From: Actinobacteria bacterium HGW-Actinobacteria-4
GTDB taxonomy: Bacteria; Actinomycetota; Actinomycetes; Actinomycetales; Demequinaceae
Direction: 5' to 3'
DNA: 64,000 nucleotides
Assembly: GCA_002841315.1 (NCBI GenBank)
Contig: PHEW01000004.1
Span: 124,001 to 188,000 of the forward strand
This document shows, piece after piece, positions 8,984-16,127 of this stretch (the first letter of the stretch is position 1; every line of letters begins with the position of its first letter). The notes under the pieces are model-generated. The model searched no databases. It saw only the letters and a program-made list of their open reading frames with translations, and had not been told where the DNA came from. The position numbers were made by a program, and so were the translations under genes.

Positions 8984-9193
8984 CTACGCGCAGCAGGGGG
9001 CTGCGTTCGAGTTCACGATGGTTGCGTTCTGCGCCTTGGATGTGAGCGCATCGATCTGGGTGCGGGTTGCCGCGACTAGCGCAGTTGTTGCTGCCGCGAG
9101 CGGCGCGGCGATCGACAGGCTACGGTACTCCCTCAGGTCCCGCGCGTTGGCGTGGTGGAGCGAGAGGATGGACTCGGGGCTAACGGGGAACAT
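8984..9193 (-). CDS. Small hypothetical protein ending in Pro-Cys-Cys-Ala, ArsR-operator controlled
   Basis: I do not recognise this 69-residue protein. It begins MFPVSPESILSLHHANARDL, has a small-residue-rich stretch (SIAAPLAAATTALVAAT) too weak to call a transmembrane helix, and ends with adjacent cysteines (NAAPCCA). The start is convincing: AAAGGAG at 9199-9205 on the minus strand, 5 nt before the ATG. TTGACA (minus strand, 9253-9258) sits inside a palindrome like the arsR operator and has CACGAT 17 nt downstream as a possible -10. It converges with arsR, with 18 bp between the genes. A metal-handling or sensing peptide is an inference from this context only. Confidence 0.62.
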   Translation of the reverse strand: MFPVSPESILSLHHANARDLREYRSLSIAAPLAAATTALVAATRTQIDALTSKAQNATIVNSNAAPCCA

Positions 9194-9243
9194 GGCATCT
9201 CCTTTGTATTGATGTGCATCGATGTATGCATCGTGACACAAAC

Positions 9244-9259
9244 ATTGACCGCTGTCAAT
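9244..9259. promoter_or_regulatory. Second ArsR-like operator, overlapping a TTGACA -35 box
   Basis: ATTGAC-CGCT-GTCAAT is a perfect 6+6 inverted repeat with a 4-nt spacer, differing from the arsR site by one base per half-site. The minus-strand -35 TTGACA of the small gene lies within it. Between this site and the gene are the near-repeats GATGTGCATC and GATGTATGCATC (9211-9232). Confidence 0.62.
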
Positions 9260-9321
9260 ACATGCGATGGCGTGTCGCGAGCAGGGTGCCAATCGGGTGC
9301 GTGGGGACCTCGATCGTCCGA

Positions 9322-9327
9322 TAGTAT
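9322..9327 (+). promoter_or_regulatory. -10 element of tRNA-Pro
   Basis: TAGTAT lies 14 nt before the tRNA 5' end, placing transcription start a few bases upstream of the mature tRNA. Confidence 0.45.
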
Positions 9328-9341
9328 TGCGGGGTTGTCCA

Positions 9342-9415
<74 letters not shown>

Positions 9416-9430
9416 CAATTGCGATATGTC

Positions 9431-9442
9431 GCGATATATCGC
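9431..9442. repeat. 12-bp AT-rich palindrome after tRNA-Pro
   Basis: GCGATATATCGC is perfectly self-complementary, and a direct copy of its left half, GCGATAT, lies just before it at 9421-9427. It stands between the tRNA and its terminator, so it could form part of the tRNA trailer or be a processing or binding site. Confidence 0.5.
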
Positions 9443-9456
9443 TAGGCGAGTGAAGG

Positions 9457-9487
9457 CGGGTCGAACCTCAGGGTTCGGCCCGTTTTT
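9457..9487 (+). terminator. Rho-independent terminator of tRNA-Pro
   Basis: An 11-bp stem (left arm CGGGTCGAACC, right arm GGTTCGGCCCG, with one G-T pair) closes a 4-nt loop TCAG and is followed by a T run at 9483-9487. This is the only classical hairpin-plus-T terminator I found in the window. Confidence 0.85.
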
Positions 9488-9518
9488 GCGTGTCTGCGCA
9501 GGCAGGCGCTCGTGGTGG

Positions 9519-9619
9519 GGGGCCACTGAGCAACCGCTTTGGCGGGGAATAGCGGTTTGGCGGGCGGATGAGACGGTTCCAGCGGGCCAGGGGGCCGAAT
9601 CTGGTTGCTCGGTGGCCCC
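9519..9619. repeat. Large inverted repeat with 17-bp arms between tRNA-Pro and nrdD
   Basis: The arms 9519-9535 and 9603-9619 are complementary over 17 bp with a single G-T pair (left GGGGCCACTGAGCAACC, right GGTTGCTCGGTGGCCCC). The 67-nt loop holds an imperfect tandem repeat (CGCTTTGGCGGGG and CGGTTTGGCGGGC) and a GGCC/GGCC hairpin near 9584-9595. It lies upstream of the nrdD promoter and not in its leader, so it may be a repetitive palindromic element or a structured RNA. I could not recognise a known riboswitch: a cobalamin box is absent. Confidence 0.65.
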
Positions 9620-9702
9620 TGGGCCGCCATGCACCGGGGGAGGGCCGGGCCTGTTGAGGCATCGGAAACGCCGTGCGGGACCATTGACCTAGAGGTCCCG
9701 TG

Positions 9703-9718
9703 ACGCTACATCTAGGGT
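9703..9718. promoter_or_regulatory. NrdR box 1 upstream of nrdDG
   Basis: ACGCTACATCTAGGGT matches about 12 of 16 positions of the NrdR-box consensus acaCwAtATaTwGtgt. It overlaps a possible -10 (TACATC, 9707-9712) paired with TTGACC at 9684-9689 at 17-bp spacing. Confidence 0.62.
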
Positions 9719-9733
9719 GAAACCCGTAAGCAC

Positions 9734-9749
9734 ACCCCATATCTAGTGG
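9734..9749. promoter_or_regulatory. NrdR box 2 upstream of nrdDG
   Basis: ACCCCATATCTAGTGG matches about 12 of 16 consensus positions. Its centre is 31 bp, three helical turns, from box 1, the usual spacing of paired NrdR sites, so ATP/dATP-responsive repression of nrdDG is likely. The nrdR gene itself is not in the window. Confidence 0.65.
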
Positions 9750-9797
9750 TGCACGGCCCCGAGTGTCCGCAAGGTTCAACCCGTAAGTGAGAACACC

Positions 9798-12068
9798 ATG
9801 AGCATCGCCGACCTTGACCCCACGCCCGCAACGGCAACGTCACAGCGCGTGGACCTCGCCGTGATTAAGCGGGACGGCCGGTCCCTACCGTTCGACGACG
9901 GCCGCATCCGGCGCGCGCTGCACGCAGCCTTTGTGGCGGCCCACGGCGACGTAAACGACAGCCACCGCCTCGCGATCGACGCGTTGCTGGTGCGGATCGA
10001 CGCTGAGCTCGTGTCGCGATTCACCGGCTCCGTCAAGATTTACGAGATCCAGGCTGTCGTTGAACACGAACTCCTGAGCGCCCGCGAGTACGAGGTGGCG
10101 CGCGCCTACATTGACTACCGCGTGCAACGCGACTTCGCCCGGAGCAAGGCCACCGACCTGAACCACTCCATCTTGCGGCTGTTGGACAAAGACAGCGCCC
10201 TCGTCAACGAAAACGCCAACAAGGACTCCGAGGTCTTCAACACCCAACGGGACCTCACCGCGGGCATTGTGGGCAAGGCGATCGGCCTGCGCCTGCTCCC
10301 GGCGCACGTTGCGAACGCCCACCAGAAGGGCGACATTCACTATCACGACCTCGATTACCACCCGTATGCGCCCATGACCAACTGCTGTCTGATCGACTTC
10401 GAGACGATGCTGTCCAAGGGCTTTCGGATTGGCAACGCCGCCGTCACGCCGCCGCGTTCCATCCAGACGGCCACCGCACAGATCTCGCAGATCATCGCCA
10501 ACGTGTCATCGAGCCAATACGGCGGGGTGTCGGTCAATCGCATCGACGAACTCCTCGCGCCGTATGCGCGGCTCAACTTCGCCAAGCATGAGGCCGACGG
10601 CGAGGTGTGGATCGAAGATCCCTCCCGGCGCGCGGAGTACGCACGCTCCAAGACGCTGAAAGACATCTACGACGCCATGCAGTCGCTTGAGTACGAGATC
10701 AACACGCTGTTCACCTCAAACGGCCAGACGCCCTTCACCTCGATTGGCTTTGGGTTGGGGGAGGGGTGGTACGAGCGCGAGATTCAGCGTGCCATCCTCG
10801 AGATTCGCATCCGTGGCCTTGGCGGCGAGGGCCGCACCGCCATCTTCCCCAAGCTGCTGTTCACCCTGAAACGAGGCGTGAACCTTGAACAGGATGACCC
10901 CAACTACGACATCAAGGAGCTCGCGATTGAGTGCGCTACCAAGCGCATGTACCCGGACATCTTGTCCTACGACAAGATTGTTGAACTCACCGGCTCCTTC
11001 AAGGCACCCATGGGTTGCCGGTCGTTCTTGCAGGGCTGGGAGGACGAGGACGGCAACGACGCTGTCGAGGGCCGCATGAACCTGGGAGTGGTCACGCTGA
11101 ACCTCCCGCGCATCGCGCTCGAATCTCACGGCAGCAAGGAGATCTTCTGGGCGCTGCTCCACGAGCGCCTTGCCACCGTGCACGACGCCCTGATGTACCG
11201 CATCGAACGCTGCAAGGAAGCCACCCCGGCCAACGCGCCCATTCTCTACATCCACGGGGCTTTCGGAAAGCGCCTGGCGCTGACGGACGACGTCGACGAA
11301 CTGTTCCGCGGTGGCCGTGCCACCGTCTCTTTGGGGTACATCGGGCTCTATGAAGTGGCGACGGCGTTCCATGGCGGCGAATGGGAGTCTGATCCACAGG
11401 CCAAAGAGTTCACCCTTGACGTCTTGCGTGCCCTCAGGGCTCAAGCCGCCGAGTGGACCGCGGCGTCGGGGTACCAGGTGAGCGTCTACTCCACCCCCAG
11501 CGAGAGCCTCACCGACCGGTTCTGCAGAATCGACAAGGAGCGCTTTGGCTCGGTTCCGGACATCACAGACAAGGACTACTACACCAACAGCTTCCACTAC
11601 GACGTGCGCAAGAACCCCACGCCGTTTGAGAAGCTCGACTTCGAGGCGCCGTATGCCGCACTGACGTCAGGGGGCTTCATCCACTACTGCGAGTACCCGG
11701 TGCTGCAACAGAACCCGCGTGCACTCGAGGCAGTCTGGGACTACGCCTATGACCGCATCGGCTACCTGGGAACCAACACGCCCATTGACCGCTGCTACGA
11801 ATGCGAGTACATGGGCGACTTTGACCCCACCGCCGCCGGTTTCGCGTGCCCGCAATGCGGCAACGAAGACCCGCGCACCTGCGATGTGGTCAAGCGCACC
11901 TGTGGCTACCTTGGCAATCCCCAGCAGCGCCCCATGGTCCATGGCCGCCACGTCGAGATCTCCTCGCGGGCCAAGCACATGAGCGGTGACGTCCGCGTGC
12001 CGCTGTCGGCCTTGCAAGACGCCGATGCTGTGGTCACCCCCGGCGCGGCGCGGTCGGACGGCGAATAG
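9798..12068 (+). CDS. nrdD: Anaerobic ribonucleoside-triphosphate reductase
   Basis: Class III enzyme that makes dNTPs from NTPs without oxygen by means of a glycyl radical. The 756 residues comprise an ATP-cone allosteric domain (about 15-105, from VIKRDGRSLPFDDGRIRRAL), the ten-stranded barrel, a zinc site with Cys666, Cys669, Cys684 and Cys687, and the glycyl-radical loop RTCGYLG at 700-706 with the radical Gly near 703. The C-terminus continues about 50 residues past the loop, longer than usual. nrdG follows 8 nt later, and two NrdR boxes lie upstream. It suggests growth or survival under low oxygen. Confidence 0.96.
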   Translation: MSIADLDPTPATATSQRVDLAVIKRDGRSLPFDDGRIRRALHAAFVAAHGDVNDSHRLAIDALLVRIDAELVSRFTGSVKIYEIQAVVEHELLSAREYEVARAYIDYRVQRDFARSKATDLNHSILRLLDKDSALVNENANKDSEVFNTQRDLTAGIVGKAIGLRLLPAHVANAHQKGDIHYHDLDYHPYAPMTNCCLIDFETMLSKGFRIGNAAVTPPRSIQTATAQISQIIANVSSSQYGGVSVNRIDELLAPYARLNFAKHEADGEVWIEDPSRRAEYARSKTLKDIYDAMQSLEYEINTLFTSNGQTPFTSIGFGLGEGWYEREIQRAILEIRIRGLGGEGRTAIFPKLLFTLKRGVNLEQDDPNYDIKELAIECATKRMYPDILSYDKIVELTGSFKAPMGCRSFLQGWEDEDGNDAVEGRMNLGVVTLNLPRIALESHGSKEIFWALLHERLATVHDALMYRIERCKEATPANAPILYIHGAFGKRLALTDDVDELFRGGRATVSLGYIGLYEVATAFHGGEWESDPQAKEFTLDVLRALRAQAAEWTAASGYQVSVYSTPSESLTDRFCRIDKERFGSVPDITDKDYYTNSFHYDVRKNPTPFEKLDFEAPYAALTSGGFIHYCEYPVLQQNPRALEAVWDYAYDRIGYLGTNTPIDRCYECEYMGDFDPTAAGFACPQCGNEDPRTCDVVKRTCGYLGNPQQRPMVHGRHVEISSRAKHMSGDVRVPLSALQDADAVVTPGAARSDGE

Positions 12069-12076
12069 GTCGCGTC

Positions 12077-12655
12077 ATGCCTCGTGAGCCCGTGCCTGCG
12101 TTGTGGACGTCCGCGCGAGTGAGCCATGGCTATGTGGCCGACTACAAGCCGTTCTCCTTTGTGGACGGCGAAGGCGTGCGGTGCAGTCTCTATGTGAGCG
12201 GATGCCTCTTCCAGTGCGAAGGCTGCTACAACAGGGCAGCGTGGAGCTTCCGGCTGGGGGAGAAGTACTCGGTGTCGATCGAGGACCAGGTCATGCGTGA
12301 CCTTGCCCACGATTCCGTGCAGGGGTTGTCGTTGCTGGGCGGGGAGCCCTTCGTGAACACCGAGGTGTGCCTGAGCGTTGCCCGGCGTCTGCGTCGCGAG
12401 TTCGGCCACACCAAGGATGTGTGGTGCTGGAGCGGGTACACCTTCGAGCAACTCATCGCCGATGACTCCGACAAACGCGCGTTGCTCGAGCTGGTCGACG
12501 TCCTCATCGACGGACCGTACCTTGAGGCCGAGCGTGATCTGACCTTGCCGTTTCGCGGAAGCGCGAATCAGCGAGTGGTCGACGTGCCTGCGTCACTCGC
12601 GGCGAAAGAAGCTGTCCCATGGCACGCGCGGCGCGTTTCCCACGTGCAAGCGTAG
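12077..12655 (+). CDS. nrdG: Anaerobic ribonucleotide reductase activating protein
   Basis: Radical-SAM activase that installs the glycyl radical on NrdD. It is 192 residues, with the iron-sulfur signature CLFQCEGC (Cys43, Cys47, Cys50, spacing CX3CX2C) followed by YN, the SAM-binding LSLLGGEPF and DVWCWSGYTFEQL. It directly follows nrdD and presumably shares its transcript, since no promoter fits in the 8-nt gap. The C-terminal 30 residues (RGSANQRVVDVPASLAAKEAVPW...) are basic and match the end seen in other NrdG proteins. Confidence 0.95.
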   Translation: MPREPVPALWTSARVSHGYVADYKPFSFVDGEGVRCSLYVSGCLFQCEGCYNRAAWSFRLGEKYSVSIEDQVMRDLAHDSVQGLSLLGGEPFVNTEVCLSVARRLRREFGHTKDVWCWSGYTFEQLIADDSDKRALLELVDVLIDGPYLEAERDLTLPFRGSANQRVVDVPASLAAKEAVPWHARRVSHVQA

Positions 12656-12673
12656 GCATCCGGATCAACGAGC

Positions 12674-12679
12674 TAGGGT
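12674..12679 (+). promoter_or_regulatory. -10 element of the SDR gene at 12686
   Basis: TAGGGT ends 6 nt before the ATG; no ribosome binding site is present. Confidence 0.5.
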
Positions 12680-12685
12680 GAGAGC

Positions 12686-13360
12686 ATGCCTGTCATCGCC
12701 ATCATTGGAGCCGGACCAGGACTTGGGGCCGCAGTCGCGAGACGTTTTGGTCGCGAGGGATTCTCGATCGCGCTGCTCTCAAGGGATCAGGCCAAACTCG
12801 ACGCCCTTGCGGATCAACTTCACTCCGAGGGTCTGACAGCCGCCGGCTACGCCGCGAACGTGATCGAGCCCGCGTCGCTCGAGGCTGCCCTCGCGCAGGC
12901 GGCAGCTGAACTCGGGCCCATCACCACGCTCCAGTACAGCCCGTTGCCCTCACGCGACTACCTGAAGCCAGTCCTCGACCTCACACCGGAGCTCGCCCTC
13001 GAGGCCCTGCGTTTTTCGGCCCTGGGGTTGATCCACGCCGTGCGCGCCGTCTTGCCTGCCATGCGCGCGGCAGGCGACGGGAGCATCGTCCTGATCAACG
13101 GCGGCACCTCGGTGAAGGCGCGCGCGGACTTCGCGGGCACCTCGGTCGCCTTTCCTGCTGAGAGCGCCTACGGCGAGATGCTCCACGATGCTCTTCAGGA
13201 GGAAGGGATCCGAGTGTCGCAACTCGTGATTCCTGGTTCTATCCCCAAACTGCAACTCGCGAACGGCCTTGACGACGTCGCTGAGCGCATTTGGGAACAA
13301 CACGCCGCACCAGGCCCGTTCCGCACCATGCTTATTCCGCTTGAAGACGGCCGCGAATAG
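12686..13360 (+). CDS. Short-chain dehydrogenase-like protein, atypical active site
   Basis: Rossmann-fold SDR of 224 residues with the N-terminal nucleotide motif GAGPGLGAAVARRFGREG in place of the usual TGxxxGIG, and the NNAG-like region replaced by LQYSPLPSRDY. At the active site the YxxxK motif is not conserved: the expected segment reads SAYGEMLHDAL, keeping a Tyr but with Leu where the catalytic Lys should be. It may bind a dinucleotide without normal SDR catalysis. The substrate is unknown. It lies alone between nrdDG and tdk with its own -10 box. Confidence 0.8.
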   Translation: MPVIAIIGAGPGLGAAVARRFGREGFSIALLSRDQAKLDALADQLHSEGLTAAGYAANVIEPASLEAALAQAAAELGPITTLQYSPLPSRDYLKPVLDLTPELALEALRFSALGLIHAVRAVLPAMRAAGDGSIVLINGGTSVKARADFAGTSVAFPAESAYGEMLHDALQEEGIRVSQLVIPGSIPKLQLANGLDDVAERIWEQHAAPGPFRTMLIPLEDGRE

Positions 13361-13378
13361 CGTGGGAGCGGGGCTCTG

Positions 13379-13975
13379 ATGGCAAAGCTGTACTTCCGCT
13401 ACGGCGCGATGAACTCATCCAAGACGGCACTTCTGCTCACCGCCGCCTACAACTATCAAGAACGGGACCAGTACCCGGTAGTCGTCAAGCCGGGCGTGGA
13501 CACCAAGGCAGGCCGCGCCGTCCACTCCCGGCTGGGCGTCTCGCGTGACGTCGACGTCCTGTTGGGGGCCGAGGATTCGCTCATCGCCGCGCTGGAAGCC
13601 CACCGGCCACTCGATCAGATTGATGCCGTGTTCGTCGACGAAGCGCAGTTCCTCACGCCCGCCCAAGTGGACGAGGCCTTCACCGTCGCTGTGGTGCTTG
13701 GCGTGCCCGTCCTTTGCTACGGGCTACGTGGCGACTTCATGACGCGGTCATTTCCCGGATCCCTGCGCCTGATGGAGATCGCGCATTCCATCGAGGAGCT
13801 CAAGACCATCTGCCGATGCGGGTCGAAGGCAATCTTCAACGCGCGCCTCGTTGGGGGAGAGTTCGTCAGCCAGGGCGCCCAAGTTGCCATCGACGGCGAG
13901 CAGGCCTCGTATGAGTCCTTGTGCGGCAAGTGCTATCTCGACAAAGTGGGACCACTGACGGCATCGACGCCCTGA
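13379..13975 (+). CDS. tdk: Thymidine kinase
   Basis: Type II thymidine kinase that salvages thymidine to dTMP. It is 198 residues with the P-loop GAMNSSKT (9-16), the Walker-B-like VFVDEAQFL, the lasso region YGLRGDFM, and zinc-ribbon cysteines in ICRCGSKA and LCGKCYLD. GGGAGCGGGG precedes the ATG by a few bases. It starts 18 nt after the SDR stop, so may be cotranscribed. Placement just after the ribonucleotide reductase genes fits dNTP supply. Confidence 0.95.
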   Translation: MAKLYFRYGAMNSSKTALLLTAAYNYQERDQYPVVVKPGVDTKAGRAVHSRLGVSRDVDVLLGAEDSLIAALEAHRPLDQIDAVFVDEAQFLTPAQVDEAFTVAVVLGVPVLCYGLRGDFMTRSFPGSLRLMEIAHSIEELKTICRCGSKAIFNARLVGGEFVSQGAQVAIDGEQASYESLCGKCYLDKVGPLTASTP

Positions 13976-14002
13976 GCAGGGGTGTACGTTGACACCATCA
14001 GC

Positions 14003-14009
14003 AAGGAGG
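14003..14009 (+). promoter_or_regulatory. Strong ribosome binding site that sets the heliorhodopsin start
   Basis: AAGGAGG lies 5 nt before the GTG at 14015. An in-frame GTG at 13982 upstream of this site is therefore unlikely to be used. Confidence 0.75.
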
Positions 14010-14014
14010 CTGTC

Positions 14015-14794
14015 GTGTCCACATCAACTCCGATCCCGGTGACCCCGGCAATCGCGATCAAACTGCGTCGCTACAACACCGCGATGGGCGTACTTCACGC
14101 GATCCAAGGCGTCGCGGTGGTGGCGCTTGCGACAGGCTTCACCCTGCCCGTGGTCGCCACCTTCATGACCGGCCCGCCTGGGGCTCAAGATGCGGCCGTC
14201 ACTCACTTGTTTGACTTCCGGTACGCGTGGGGCGTCGCCGCGTTCCTGTTCCTGTCCGCAGTGGCACACTTGGTGATCGTCTCGCCGTGGTACTTCCCGA
14301 CGTACCTCAAACAGTTGTCGCAGGGCCGCAACTACGCCCGCTGGGTCGAGTACTCAGTGTCGTCGTCGCTCATGGTCGCGCTCATTGCGCTGCTGGTAGG
14401 GATCGCGGATGCCGCCGCGTTGATCGGCCTCATCGGCGTCAACGCGTCGATGATCCTGTTCGGCCTGTTGCAGGAGAAGTACGAGAGCCCCGGCAAGCGC
14501 AGCAGTTTGATCTCGTACTGGTTTGGTTGCATCGCAGGCGCGCTGCCATGGCTGGCCATCGCGCTGTATTTGTGGGCGCCAGGCGTCGAAGCGTCACCCC
14601 CGGCCTTTGTGTACTGGATCTTTGTGTCGCTCTTCGTGTTCTTCAACTGCTTCGCGATCGTCATGGTGTTGCAGTATCGACAGGTGGGCAAGTGGGCCGA
14701 CTACCTCTACGGCGAGTCCACATATATCCTGCTCAGCCTGGTAGCGAAGTCGCTCCTTGCCTGGCAGATCTTCGCAGGTACGCTGGCCGGTTAG
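14015..14794 (+). CDS. Heliorhodopsin
   Basis: Seven-helix retinal protein of 259 residues with inverted membrane topology compared with type-1 rhodopsins; known members have long photocycles and no agreed function. Landmarks line up with heliorhodopsin 48C12 at a constant offset: His28 (His23 there), His85 (His80), counterion Glu112 in RWVEYS (Glu107), and Lys245 in SLVAKSLLAWQIF (Lys241, Schiff base) with Ser241 before it. There is no signal peptide and the polar N-terminus is about 20 residues. No carotenoid-cleavage or retinal-synthesis gene is in the window. The next gene, 82 nt downstream, is a membrane diguanylate cyclase. Confidence 0.95.
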   Translation: MSTSTPIPVTPAIAIKLRRYNTAMGVLHAIQGVAVVALATGFTLPVVATFMTGPPGAQDAAVTHLFDFRYAWGVAAFLFLSAVAHLVIVSPWYFPTYLKQLSQGRNYARWVEYSVSSSLMVALIALLVGIADAAALIGLIGVNASMILFGLLQEKYESPGKRSSLISYWFGCIAGALPWLAIALYLWAPGVEASPPAFVYWIFVSLFVFFNCFAIVMVLQYRQVGKWADYLYGESTYILLSLVAKSLLAWQIFAGTLAG

Positions 14795-14864
14795 CCACTG
14801 CTTGTCTTGGTGTCGGGTGGATCACACCACTGCTCAGGAACTAGTGATCGAACACCTCGACCTC

Positions 14865-14870
14865 TACCAT
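14865..14870 (+). promoter_or_regulatory. -10 element of the diguanylate cyclase gene
   Basis: TACCAT lies 6 nt before the ATG at 14877; there is no ribosome site. This suggests the cyclase can be transcribed separately from the heliorhodopsin gene. Confidence 0.45.
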
Positions 14871-14876
14871 CGAAGC

Positions 14877-16058
14877 ATGCTGGATATCGACACGCTTCGC
14901 ACCGTACAGGCGGTTTTGGCGATGTGCGTCTTCGCCCTGGTGTTCTTTGGCACCTACCGTGCAACGCGCGCGCCCTATGCGTTCTGGTGGGCAGGGGTGT
15001 TGGTCGTATCGAGTGCCAGCAGCGCGATGTACCTGCTCAACACCACGCCCGCGCAGCCCGTAACCGACGCGATCGGACAGGGGCTCGGGCCTGTCGCGGG
15101 AGCGTGCGCTTGGGCAGCGTCGCGTTCGCTCCGTTCCAAACCCACCGCGTGGTGGCAGCTCTACCCCGCCGGAGTTGCGGTCTTTGCGTTCGCGTTGATG
15201 GACAGGCGCGACGACGGCACCCTTCCTGGCACGCCGGCGCTACTCACTGCGATGGTCGTGATGTTCACACTGACTGCCCGAGAGTTGTGGAAGTACTCTC
15301 AGAATCCCCACGTGAGTCGCGACCGTGAGATCGTGCCTGGTGCACGAGTCGGCGTCGTGGTGATGGCACTCGCGTCGGCCCTGATAGCGGTGTTCTATGC
15401 GGTGCGGCTAGGGGTGTTCGCCGTGCTGGGGCCCACGTCCCACTTCTACCTGACGTGGACAGGTCCTGTCACCACAACACTGTTCATCTTGATCCTGCTG
15501 GTTGTGGTGACGCATACCGTGGGCGCGCTGAGTCAACTTGAGTCGTCACATGAATGGCGACGGCGCGCCACCTACGACGATCTCACGGGCCTCCTGGGCC
15601 GTAACGCATTCATGGAAAGGGCGTCGGCGTTGCTGGCGCAGCGCCATGCGGAGGGAGTCAGCCCCACCTTGGTGATCGCGGACTTTGATCGGTTCAAGGA
15701 GATCAATGATGAGCGAGGACACGCTGCAGGAGACCGGGCACTGGAGGCCTTTGGCGACGCATGTCACCGCTTGCTCACTCGCGAGGATCTCGCCTGCAGG
15801 CTTGGAGGTGACGAGTTCGCTTTGGTTCTGGCCGGTGCCGACGTCGAGGAGGCTGAGGCTCTGACATCGACCCTGAGCACGCTTTTCGTGGCGCTCATGG
15901 GAACCGACGTCCCCTGTCCCACGGTGAGCTTCGGAATCGCCCCCGCAGAACGGTCTGCGTCACTGTCGGAGTCCTTGCGATACGCGGACGACGCGCTGTA
16001 CCAAGCGAAGCGCGCAGGCGGCAATCGAAGCGTCATCTTCGCTCGCGTCACGCGTTAG
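14877..16058 (+). CDS. Membrane-bound diguanylate cyclase (GGDEF)
   Basis: Makes cyclic di-GMP from two GTP. It is 393 residues: an N-terminal integral membrane domain with about six to seven helices (residues 8-215, for example AVLAMCVFALVFFGTY and TTTLFILILLVVVTHT), then a GGDEF domain (about 225-390). The catalytic motif RLGGDEF is intact (310-314). The inhibitory I-site RxxD five residues before it is not present (TRED at 301-304), so feedback inhibition may be lost. The membrane part has no named sensor domain that I can recognise. The start is set by a -10 box 6 nt upstream; a longer frame to 14757 overlaps the heliorhodopsin gene. Confidence 0.92.
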   Translation: MLDIDTLRTVQAVLAMCVFALVFFGTYRATRAPYAFWWAGVLVVSSASSAMYLLNTTPAQPVTDAIGQGLGPVAGACAWAASRSLRSKPTAWWQLYPAGVAVFAFALMDRRDDGTLPGTPALLTAMVVMFTLTARELWKYSQNPHVSRDREIVPGARVGVVVMALASALIAVFYAVRLGVFAVLGPTSHFYLTWTGPVTTTLFILILLVVVTHTVGALSQLESSHEWRRRATYDDLTGLLGRNAFMERASALLAQRHAEGVSPTLVIADFDRFKEINDERGHAAGDRALEAFGDACHRLLTREDLACRLGGDEFALVLAGADVEEAEALTSTLSTLFVALMGTDVPCPTVSFGIAPAERSASLSESLRYADDALYQAKRAGGNRSVIFARVTR

Positions 16059-16115
16059 CGTTGCTCCATCCGACTGCTGTGCGCCGCCCTGTTGGTCGCC
16101 GCTGCCCGAGTGTGA

Positions 16116-16121
16116 CAGGGT
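16116..16121 (+). promoter_or_regulatory. -10-like element of the transglutaminase-like gene
   Basis: CAGGGT lies 6 nt before the ATG at 16128; the first base departs from the usual T. Confidence 0.35.
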
Positions 16122-16127
16122 GCACAC

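Noticed and set aside
9488-9797. Possible cobalamin riboswitch upstream of nrdD (a GCCACTG-like string is present)
   Set aside because: No B12 box or ordered P3-P6 elements follow; the string is part of a long inverted repeat, and class III reductase does not need B12.
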